Under the pieces are notes generated by a model. It ran no database searches. It was given only the letters and a program-made list of their open reading frames with translations, and was not told where the DNA came from. A DNA stretch of 64,000 bases from Sulfitobacter sp. HGT1 (GTDB lineage Bacteria; Pseudomonadota; Alphaproteobacteria; Rhodobacterales; Rhodobacteraceae): assembly GCF_013282155.1 (NCBI RefSeq), contig NZ_BLWI01000001.1, forward strand, positions 372,001 to 436,000, given 5' to 3'. This document shows positions 35,401-42,637 of the stretch, one piece after another (within the stretch, counting starts at the first letter, position 1; each line of letters begins with the position of its first letter). A program made the translations under genes and the position numbers.

Positions 35401-36354
35401 TCAGACCAAGGATTTGGCCTGCCAATTTGCGTTCTTTGGCGGACCTGCGCGGTGCAGGGCCCCGTGGAACATTTCACCCGGCATCGCCTCCTCCGCGATG
35501 CGCCGGGCGTCTTTCAGTCTGTCCAGATCGATTCCGGTGGCGAAACCCATCGACTCGGACAAATATACGATATCTTCGAACACGACGTTGCCGGTGGCAC
35601 CGGGCGCAAACGGGCATCCGCCCAATCCGCCAAGCGAGGCGTCGATCACCCGCGCGCCGCTTTCCAGCGCCGCCGCCGCATTGGCCACGCCCATGCCCCG
35701 CGTGTCGTGAAGATGGATGATGAAAGGCTGCCCGCCGCACAGCTTCTCCATCCGCGCACAAAGCGCGCCAACAGCCTTTGGTCCGGCATAGCCGACCGTA
35801 TCCGCGACCCCGACGATATCGGCACCTGCCTCAAGACAGTCAGCGGCCAGACGGACAACCTCTTCGGGGTCGACATTTCCAGAGATCGAACAGCCAAGCG
35901 CCATTGCGATCCCGGCGTTCACCAGCTTGTCGGGGGCGTGGTGGTCGCGCATCGCGACGACGTTGCGCACCAGATCCACCGCGGCATCGCGCGAGCGGCG
36001 CATGTTGGCCTGGCTGTGTTCTTCGGTCGCGGAAACAACGCAGACCATCTCGCGGATCGCGCTTTGCACTGCGGCCTCGGCCCCGCGTTCGTTCAGGGTC
36101 AGCCCCGCCGAGTGGACGTCGAGCCGTTCACTCGCAGCAATCACCGCGTCGATATCGGCGAATTGGGGGAAACGGCTGGCGGGCAGGAATGATCCGACCT
36201 CGTAATGACCCACACCTGCGGCGCATTCTGCCTCGAGCCAGGCGATCTTGGCCTCGGTCGAGGGCAGCGACTTGGCAATCTGAAGCCCGTCGCGCAGACC
36301 GACTTCGCGCAGGATCACGCGGTCGGCGGGGTAAATGGTGCTCGCCCGGCTCAC
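35401..36354 (-). CDS. HMG-CoA lyase family enzyme
   Basis: A 317-residue TIM-barrel lyase of the hydroxymethylglutaryl-CoA lyase group, which cleaves 3-hydroxy-3-methyl acyl-CoAs (HMG-CoA or citramalyl-CoA). It has LREVGLRDGLQ with catalytic Arg/Asp, the metal-binding HLHDTRGMG and the signature GGLGGCPFAPGATGN, whose Cys is the catalytic loop cysteine. The GTG start at 36354 overlaps the CoA-transferase stop (GTGA). The linked transferase and TRAP transporter indicate catabolism of a free C5-C6 hydroxy acid such as citramalate or 3-hydroxy-3-methylglutarate (inference). Confidence 0.92.
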   Translation of the reverse strand: MSRASTIYPADRVILREVGLRDGLQIAKSLPSTEAKIAWLEAECAAGVGHYEVGSFLPASRFPQFADIDAVIAASERLDVHSAGLTLNERGAEAAVQSAIREMVCVVSATEEHSQANMRRSRDAAVDLVRNVVAMRDHHAPDKLVNAGIAMALGCSISGNVDPEEVVRLAADCLEAGADIVGVADTVGYAGPKAVGALCARMEKLCGGQPFIIHLHDTRGMGVANAAAALESGARVIDASLGGLGGCPFAPGATGNVVFEDIVYLSESMGFATGIDLDRLKDARRIAEEAMPGEMFHGALHRAGPPKNANWQAKSLV

Positions 36355-37535
36355 GCTGCCGCCTCCACACCGCAGGCCGCTGCGATTTCAGCCTCGCTGA
36401 GCCCGGCAGCCGAAAGAACGGCGTGGGTATCCGCGCCGATTGCGGCGATGTCGAGGTTTTCACCCACCATCGGTTGATCGTCGATCTCGAAGGGCATGAC
36501 GGGCGCACGGTAGGTCCCGCCTTCGGGCAGGGAGGACGTGAAAAGCCCGCCGGGGCGTGTCACATGCGGATCGTCGTACATCTCGGCCGGACGATGGATC
36601 GGCGAGAAGGGGATGCCAGCGTCTTCGAAGGCTTCGAGGAGATCGGCAAAGGACCGGCTGCGCACAGCCGCAGCGACCACCGGTATGGTGCGGTCGCGGG
36701 CGTCGATCTGCTTCATGCGGGTTTGCAAATCGGGATCATCGAGCAACACCTGCAGCCCCAGAATATTGCACAGGGTTACCCACTGGCCTTCGGTGACGGC
36801 ACCGATGAACATCTGCTTTCCATCCGAGGTGTCAAAGATGTCGTAGACCGGCCAAGAAAACTCCCGTTCGGGCATCGGCGGGGCCTCGCGGCCTTCGATG
36901 TCGAATTGCACCATATGCTGGGCCACAAGAAAAAGGCAGTTTTCAAAAAGTCCGGTGCGCAGCACGTGACCCTTGCCATCTTTTTCGCGTTGCAAAAGCG
37001 CAACCAGAACCGCGAAGGCACCAAAAAGGCCCCCCATGATGTCATTCGCCGATGATCCGATCCGCAAGGGACGTCCGGTTGGGCCGGTCATATAGGCCAT
37101 GCCCGTCATCATCTGCACGACCTCGTCCATCGCGGTCCGGTTCTCGTAGGGGCCCTTGAGGAACCCCTTGAGGGATGAAACGATCAGACTGGGATAGCGG
37201 GCCTGCAACACGTCAGGGGCGAACCCCATCTTGGCGAGGGATTGATCGCGGAAATTCTCGACAAAGACATCCGCGCCTTCAAGAAGCCGGTGCAGTGCAT
37301 CTTTTCCGGCATCCGATTTCAAGTCGAGCGTGATGCTCTTTTTGCCGCGGTTGAAGGTGGGATAGAAGCCGCGCCCCATGCCGGTCAACGCGCGGGTCTT
37401 GTCACCCTCGGGCGGTTCGACCTTGATGACTTCGGCACCAAGCATCCCCAGAAACATGCCGCAAGACGGCCCCATGATCATATGCGTCATTTCGACAACG
37501 CGTAGTCCGGCAAGTGGCCTAATGTCTGTGGTCAT
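36351..37535 (-). CDS. CaiB/BaiF (family III) CoA-transferase
   Basis: A 394-residue interlocked-dimer CoA-transferase. The catalytic Asp is Asp137 in RTAMDEVVQMMTGMAYMTG, and the N-terminal GLRVVEMTHMIMGPSCGMFLGMLGAEVIKVEPP is typical. ATG 37535 is chosen because AGGAGG precedes it; a start ten codons upstream would sit before that site. First gene of the leftward operon; it should activate the imported acid using a CoA donor such as succinyl-CoA, feeding the lyase. Divergent from a LysR gene 84 bp away. Confidence 0.93.
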   Translation of the reverse strand: MTTDIRPLAGLRVVEMTHMIMGPSCGMFLGMLGAEVIKVEPPEGDKTRALTGMGRGFYPTFNRGKKSITLDLKSDAGKDALHRLLEGADVFVENFRDQSLAKMGFAPDVLQARYPSLIVSSLKGFLKGPYENRTAMDEVVQMMTGMAYMTGPTGRPLRIGSSANDIMGGLFGAFAVLVALLQREKDGKGHVLRTGLFENCLFLVAQHMVQFDIEGREAPPMPEREFSWPVYDIFDTSDGKQMFIGAVTEGQWVTLCNILGLQVLLDDPDLQTRMKQIDARDRTIPVVAAAVRSRSFADLLEAFEDAGIPFSPIHRPAEMYDDPHVTRPGGLFTSSLPEGGTYRAPVMPFEIDDQPMVGENLDIAAIGADTHAVLSAAGLSEAEIAAACGVEAAA

Positions 37536-37619
37536 GAAAATTCCTCCTGAAACAATCATAGCCAAAGTCGTGTGAACGGAATATTATAATGTTTCGAATA
37601 AACCCTTCTGGAAAACAGA

Positions 37620-38561
37620 ATGCTCGATACGCGCCAGCTTCAATATTTCAACGCGATTTACGAACACGGGTCATTGGCGCGCGCCTCGACCCATCTGCGG
37701 ATCGCGGCATCAGCCCTTAGTCATCATCTTGCCCAGATGGAGGCGCGATTCGGAAAGCCGCTCTTTCGGCGCAAGCCAAGAGGTATGGAGCCAACGGCCG
37801 CCGGGCACCGGCTTTACGGGCACGCCCGCTCGATCTTGCGCGCCATGGCCGCAGCCGAGACTGATCTGACCGATGCGGTAAACAAGATTTCGGGGCCGGT
37901 ATCGGTGGGCATGTCCTTTTCCGCAGTCAAGGCGATCGGGGTGGCTTTCATCACGCAGGTCGTGCGCGATTTCCCCAATGTTCAACTGGCCCTGACCGAG
38001 AGCCTGTCCGGCGCGGCGCTTCCGCATCTTCTGGCCTCTGACGTTGATCTTGCGCTGATCTATAACCCGCCTGCCGATCCGACCTTTGAGTCAGAACCGG
38101 TGCTTGAGGAAAAGATGTTCTGCGTGGGGCGCACTGATATCATCGGGGATACCGATGATCCGATCACCTTTGCCGAACTGCTGGACCTGCCGATCATCCT
38201 GCTACGGCAGGGTGTTTCCGCCCGTGCGATCATGGATGATGTGGCATTGTTGAAAAAGATCGAGGCAAAAGCGATCCTTCAGATGAATTCCGTTCAGGCC
38301 ATCGCAGGGTCGATCGAGGCGGGCCTTGGGTGCGTCATCGGTACGCGGCTTTTCATGCACGACCAGCTTGAACGCGGCACCGTGCGCGCCCGTCCGATCA
38401 TCGCGCCAGAATTGTCACGAACCCTATACCTGTGTCGTCTGGCCTCCCGGCCGCCGACCTTTGCATCCGAAGCCATCCGGCAACTCTTGATCGACCACGT
38501 GCGCGATGCCGTCCTGTCGGGGGTATGGGATGCGCAACTGTTGGATCGTTCAGACCCCTAG
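37620..38561 (+). CDS. LysR-family regulator (CbbR/TdcA-like)
   Basis: A 313-residue LTTR with helix-turn-helix in the first 60 residues (IYEHGSLARASTHLRIAASALSHHLAQME) and an effector domain from about 90. It is divergent from the CaiB-lyase-dctPQM operon, the standard arrangement for an LTTR and its target. The short intergenic region has an imperfect inverted element (CGGAATATTATAATGTTTCG, 37577-37596) that could be its site, but the match is weak. Confidence 0.92.
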   Translation: MLDTRQLQYFNAIYEHGSLARASTHLRIAASALSHHLAQMEARFGKPLFRRKPRGMEPTAAGHRLYGHARSILRAMAAAETDLTDAVNKISGPVSVGMSFSAVKAIGVAFITQVVRDFPNVQLALTESLSGAALPHLLASDVDLALIYNPPADPTFESEPVLEEKMFCVGRTDIIGDTDDPITFAELLDLPIILLRQGVSARAIMDDVALLKKIEAKAILQMNSVQAIAGSIEAGLGCVIGTRLFMHDQLERGTVRARPIIAPELSRTLYLCRLASRPPTFASEAIRQLLIDHVRDAVLSGVWDAQLLDRSDP

Positions 38562-38721
38562 GTAGCGTGGAATCACATCCGCGGGTTTTCATGGATGTCC
38601 GCGCCAGCAGGTGCAGCCATCGCCTTCAGGGCCGCTTTAATGCGACGGGCTTTCCTTATCTGCTTTCACAAGGGGGCCAGACACACTAGGCAACCCTATC
38701 TTCCCAACTCCAGGACCTGTC

Positions 38722-39270
38722 ATGGCGCAAAAAGCCACCATTTATAAAGTCGAACTTTCCGTTTCCGATATGGATCGTCACTATTACGAGACCCACAAAC
38801 TGACGGTGGCCAAACATCCGTCTGAAACTGACGAACGGCTGATGGTGCGGCTTCTGGCTTTTGCGCTGAATGCGCACGAGCATCTGGAGATGACCAAGGG
38901 TCTTTCCACGGATGACGAGCCCGATATCTGGCAGAAAAGCCTGAGTGACGAGCTGGAGCTGTGGGTGGCGCTAGGGCTTCCGAGCGAAAAGGTCGTGCGT
39001 CAATCCAGCGGCAAATCCGGCAAGGTGATTGTCTACAGCTATGGCGGCAGGACGGCCGAGACGTGGTGGGACAAGATCAAAAACAGCACCACCCGTTTTG
39101 ACAATCTTCAGGTGATGAACTTCTCAGAGAAAGACACAGGTGATCTGGCTAAACTGGCAAGCCGGTCGATGAAGTTGCAGGTCAATATTCAGGACAGCGA
39201 AGTGATGGTCAGCGTTGATGACAGCATCGTTTACGTGACTCCGACCAAATGGAAAGACGCCGGTTATTGA
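38722..39270 (+). CDS. yaeQ: YaeQ family protein
   Basis: A 182-residue protein with the YaeQ landmarks: MAQKATIYKVELSVSDMDRHYY, HPSETDERLMVRLLAFAL, DLWxxxL-like DIWQKSLSDELELWVALGLPSEK, VYSYGGRTAETWW and a C-terminal VTPTKWK. Structurally related to PD-(D/E)XK folds; the biological role is unresolved. Monocistronic as far as can be seen, with 140 bp to the next gene. Confidence 0.95.
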   Translation: MAQKATIYKVELSVSDMDRHYYETHKLTVAKHPSETDERLMVRLLAFALNAHEHLEMTKGLSTDDEPDIWQKSLSDELELWVALGLPSEKVVRQSSGKSGKVIVYSYGGRTAETWWDKIKNSTTRFDNLQVMNFSEKDTGDLAKLASRSMKLQVNIQDSEVMVSVDDSIVYVTPTKWKDAGY

Positions 39271-39354
39271 TGTCTGAGCAATGCCGCTAGGCTAGGCCAC
39301 CGGGGGGTGGTGTAACCGAAGCCAGTGCCAAGCAATCCTTTTGCGTGAATTAAT

Positions 39355-39379
39355 TAGCTTGCAAATCATTATCAAGCTA
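39355..39379. promoter_or_regulatory. MarR-type operator, copy A
   Basis: TAGCTTG (39355-39361) and CAAGCTA (39373-39379), perfect arms with an 11-bp spacer, 33 bp before the MaoC gene. The same arms and spacer recur at 48795-48825, next to a MarR gene, so both sites are probably read by that protein. Confidence 0.7.
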
Positions 39380-39411
39380 CATAAAATCACAATGCAAGAG
39401 GAGGACTTGTA

Positions 39412-40272
39412 ATGATTGACTATGACGCTCTTATGGGGCGCACGTTCCCTGTTACCGAACATGCCTATACGCAAAAGGATACGATCCTTTATGCGCTGGG
39501 TCTGGGCCTTGGAACCGATCCGCTGTCCGCGTCGCATCTGCGTGCGACCTATGAAAACGCGCCGGGGTTCGGCGCTTTGCCTGCCATGGTCAACGTCTTG
39601 GCCTATCCGGGTTTCTGGGCGATGGACCCCAGCACCGGCCTGACGTGGCAGAAAATCCTTCACGGAGAGCAAAGCCTGACATTATACGCGCCGCTGCCTG
39701 CGTCCGGTGTGCTGCTGGGGGAAACGCGGATCACCGGCATTGTGGACAAAGGGGCGGGCAAGGGTGCGCTGATCTATTCCGAACGTATCGTCAGCGACAA
39801 GGCCACAGGTGCCAAGATCGCAAGGATCGTCAGCACCTCCTTTGCGCGGGGCGATGGCGGGTTTGGCGGGTCAGACGATACCGTTCGTCCGGTCCATCCC
39901 ATGCCCGAAACCGCGCCGGATGCCACCTTTGATTTCCGGACGCCCGAAAATGCAGCGCTGGTGTACCGCTTGTCGGGGGACATGAACCCGCTGCACGCGG
40001 ACCCTGAAATTGCACGGCAAGCCGGGTTCGACCGCCCGATCCTGCACGGGCTTTGTACGCTTGGCGTTGCATCATGGTCGATCACCGAAGCCTTGGCGGA
40101 CGGTGATTTTGCAGCGCTAACGCATCTGCAATTGCGGTTCTCGTCCCCCGTTTATCCCGGCGAAACCATCCGCACCGAGATGTGGCGCGACGGCAATGCC
40201 GTCAGTTTCCGCGCCCGTGTGGTGGAGCGGGATATCGTTGTTCTGAATAACGGCCTGGCGCGGCTTGGCTGA
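39412..40272 (+). CDS. MaoC-like enoyl-CoA hydratase
   Basis: A 286-residue double hot-dog protein like the hydratase-2 part of multifunctional enzyme 2. The hydratase-2 motif is YRLSGDMNPLHADPEIARQAGF with catalytic Asp and His, followed by RPILHGLCTLG. The N-terminal half is a degenerate copy with ATYENAPGFGALPAMVNVLAYPG. It hydrates 2-enoyl-CoA to the (3R)-hydroxy form, which pairs with the MFE-2-like SDR of the same island. GAGGA lies upstream. First gene of the five-gene unit to 45089. Confidence 0.92.
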   Translation: MIDYDALMGRTFPVTEHAYTQKDTILYALGLGLGTDPLSASHLRATYENAPGFGALPAMVNVLAYPGFWAMDPSTGLTWQKILHGEQSLTLYAPLPASGVLLGETRITGIVDKGAGKGALIYSERIVSDKATGAKIARIVSTSFARGDGGFGGSDDTVRPVHPMPETAPDATFDFRTPENAALVYRLSGDMNPLHADPEIARQAGFDRPILHGLCTLGVASWSITEALADGDFAALTHLQLRFSSPVYPGETIRTEMWRDGNAVSFRARVVERDIVVLNNGLARLG

Positions 40273-40305
40273 TCCGAAAATCGTTTGAAATCAAGGAGAG
40301 AGATG

Positions 40306-40713
40306 ATGGCTGACCGGCCCCTGCCGACCATTTATCCAGAAACGGAATTCTACTGGAACGGTGCAAAAGAGGGCAAGCTGTTGCTGAACAGCTGCCCGTC
40401 CTGTGACAAGGCGTATTTTCCGCCGCGCCCGTTTTGCCCGGTTTGCGGCAATCGCGATGTTGAAATCAAGCAGGCCAGCGGCAAGGGCCGGCTGTATTCC
40501 TATATCATCAACCACCTGCCTGCCCCCGGCTACGAGCCCCCCTTTACCGTCGCTGTCGTCATGCTGGACGAAGGCGTGAAAATGGTCGCGAATGTTCTGG
40601 ACTGCCCCGCCGACCCCGAGGCGCTGGTTCTTGATATGCCGCTCGAGGTCACCTTCGAGCAGCGCGGCGATGTTGCCATTCCCCAGTTCAAGCCCGCAGG
40701 AGGTGTCGCATGA
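40306..40713 (+). CDS. DUF35 (zinc ribbon plus OB-fold) acyl-CoA-associated protein
   Basis: A 135-residue protein with a rubredoxin-like zinc ribbon CPSCDKAYFPPRPFCPVCG (about 29-47) and a C-terminal OB fold (YSYIINHLPAPGYEPPFTVAVV). DUF35 proteins bind and position thiolase-like enzymes acting on acyl-CoA; here the thiolase follows with an ATGA overlap. Start: ATG at 40306 or the adjacent ATG at 40303; AAGGAG is better spaced for 40306. Confidence 0.93.
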   Translation: MADRPLPTIYPETEFYWNGAKEGKLLLNSCPSCDKAYFPPRPFCPVCGNRDVEIKQASGKGRLYSYIINHLPAPGYEPPFTVAVVMLDEGVKMVANVLDCPADPEALVLDMPLEVTFEQRGDVAIPQFKPAGGVA

Positions 40714-41855
40714 CCCGTGCATCCATAGCCATCGTCGGTGCCGCCGAAACCACGCGCATGGGCAAGGTCCCCGAACTTAGCCAGACCGGCCTGCATGCCG
40801 ATGCTGCGCTGAATGCCCTGGCCGATTGCGGTTTGACCCTTGCGGATATCGACGGCGTTGCGACCGCTGGTCATGACGTGGCCGAAATCATTCAATACCT
40901 TGGCATCACGCCCACGTGGTATGATGGCACATCGGTGGGGGGCTGTTCCTTTATCACGCTGGTGCGCCATGCGGCGGCGGCGATTGAAACGGGGCTGTGC
41001 AAGACGGTTCTGATCACCCACGGCGAAAGCGGGCGGTCTAACAATCGCAGCCATCGCCCGCTGTTCCCGTCGATGCAGCAGCAGGAATTTGAATCGATCT
41101 ACGGCCCGCTGTTCCCGCCATCACGCTTCACGCTTCCGGTGATGCGCAAGATGAAAGACGATGGTCTGACCGTGGAACAAATCGCGATGGTCGCCGTGGT
41201 GCAACGCGAATGGGCCGCACTTCACCCGCGCGCAACGGCACATGACCCGCTTACGGTCGATGATGTTCTGAACTCTAAAATGATCGCATATCCGTTCCGC
41301 AAACTGATGTGTTGTCTGGTCAGCGATGGCGGCGGCGCGTTGATCCTGACCAGCGCGGAACGGGCCAAGGATTTCCCGACCAAACCGGTTTACCTACGCG
41401 GCATGGGCGGCGAAAGCGCCGAAGGGCCGATGATCTCGCAGATGGAAAGCTTTTCGTCCTCCAAGGCCTTCCGCGTCTCTGGCAAGATGGCGTTCGAGAG
41501 TGCGGGCATCACCCATTCGGATGTCGATCACCTGATGATCTATGACGCCTTTGCGCATCTCCCGATCTACGGGCTTGAGGATCTTGGCTTTGTCAAACCG
41601 GGCGAAGGCGGGGCTTTCATCGCCGAGGGTCATACCCGCCCGGGTGGCGCATTGCCGTTGAACACCAATGGCGGCGGGTTGTCTTATATGCACTCTGGCA
41701 TGTACGGGATGTTCGCCTTGCAAGAAAGCGTGCGGCAGATGCGCGGCGTGTCGCCAGCGCAGGTCAAAGACGCAAAGTTGTCTTTGGTACACGGGGTCGG
41801 GGGGATGTTCTCGGCGGCGTCAACGGCGGTTCTGACGACGGAGGACCAGTGGTGA
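40710..41855 (+). CDS. SCP-x-type thiolase
   Basis: A 381-residue thiolase of the SCP-x/lipid-transfer group. The nucleophile is Cys79 in GTSVGGCSF. The second-half motifs are NTNGGGLSYMHSGMYG (in the place of NxxGG..GHPxG) and the C-terminal HGVGGMFSAASTAVL. This group usually handles branched, steroid-like or bulky 3-oxoacyl-CoA and acts in a complex with a DUF35 protein, present immediately upstream. Overlaps both neighbours. Confidence 0.92.
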   Translation: MTRASIAIVGAAETTRMGKVPELSQTGLHADAALNALADCGLTLADIDGVATAGHDVAEIIQYLGITPTWYDGTSVGGCSFITLVRHAAAAIETGLCKTVLITHGESGRSNNRSHRPLFPSMQQQEFESIYGPLFPPSRFTLPVMRKMKDDGLTVEQIAMVAVVQREWAALHPRATAHDPLTVDDVLNSKMIAYPFRKLMCCLVSDGGGALILTSAERAKDFPTKPVYLRGMGGESAEGPMISQMESFSSSKAFRVSGKMAFESAGITHSDVDHLMIYDAFAHLPIYGLEDLGFVKPGEGGAFIAEGHTRPGGALPLNTNGGGLSYMHSGMYGMFALQESVRQMRGVSPAQVKDAKLSLVHGVGGMFSAASTAVLTTEDQW

Positions 41856-42637
41856 GCTTTGCCGGAAAGACGGTTTGCGTATCGGGCGGCACCAGTGGCA
41901 TCAATCTGGGCATCGCGAGGCATTTCGCGCGGGCAGGGGCCAAGGTCTTTGTCTTTTCGCGCGATCCGGCCAAGGTCGACGCGGCGGTTGCCGAGTTGCG
42001 TGGCTTGGGGGCAGAGGCGCAGGGCTGTTCGGCTGATGTGCGCAGCGCTGACGCGGTATCGGATGCGGTTGGCCAATGTGTTGATGCCTTTGGACTGATC
42101 GACATTCTGGTGTCCGGTGCTGCCGGAAACTTTGTCGCAAGGGCGGCGGATATTTCGTCGAACGGGTTTCGCGCGGTGCTGGAGATTGACGTTCTGGGCA
42201 CCCATCACGTCATGCACGCCGCGTGGCCTCATCTGCGCAAACCGGGGGCCGCGGTGATCAACCTGTCTGCCGGTCAGGCCAGTGTCGCGATGATCGGGCA
42301 GGCCCATGTTTGCGCGGCCAAGGCAGGCGTGGACATGCTCACACGAACCCTTGCGCTGGAATGGGGCCCTCATGGTGTGCGGGTGAATTCCATCGTGCCG
42401 GGGCCGATTGGCGACACCGAAGGCGTCAAACGATTGATGCCCGATGCCGCGTCGCTGGAGGCCAAGATACAGTCCATTCCGCTGCGCCGCATGGGGGCAA
42501 CGCAAGACGTGGCTGATCTGTGTGATTTTCTATGCTCGGACAGGGCGGGATATATTACCGGCACTGTGATCCCTGTGGATGGCGGTGCTATCCTGAACCC
42601 CATGCCTACACGGATGGAGGCGTTTATTGATGGATAA
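41852..42637 (+). CDS. 2,4-dienoyl-CoA reductase-like SDR (DECR2 type)
   Basis: A 261-residue SDR. Rossmann motif SGGTSGINLGIARHFARAGAKVFVFSRD. The region AGQAHVCAAKAGVDMLTRTLALEWGP followed by VRVNSIVPGPIGDTEG matches peroxisomal dienoyl-CoA reductase. The usual SDR tyrosine is missing: YxxxK reads VCAAK, as expected for the DECR group. It would remove a double bond from an unsaturated acyl-CoA using NADPH. GTG 41852 is chosen because GGAGG is seven bases upstream and the start overlaps the thiolase stop (GTGA). Confidence 0.85.
   Translation: MSFAGKTVCVSGGTSGINLGIARHFARAGAKVFVFSRDPAKVDAAVAELRGLGAEAQGCSADVRSADAVSDAVGQCVDAFGLIDILVSGAAGNFVARAADISSNGFRAVLEIDVLGTHHVMHAAWPHLRKPGAAVINLSAGQASVAMIGQAHVCAAKAGVDMLTRTLALEWGPHGVRVNSIVPGPIGDTEGVKRLMPDAASLEAKIQSIPLRRMGATQDVADLCDFLCSDRAGYITGTVIPVDGGAILNPMPTRMEAFIDG

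Noticed and set aside
37577-37596. LysR operator before the CaiB operon
   Set aside because: The inverted element is too imperfect to list as a site, although a LysR site is expected in this 84-bp region.
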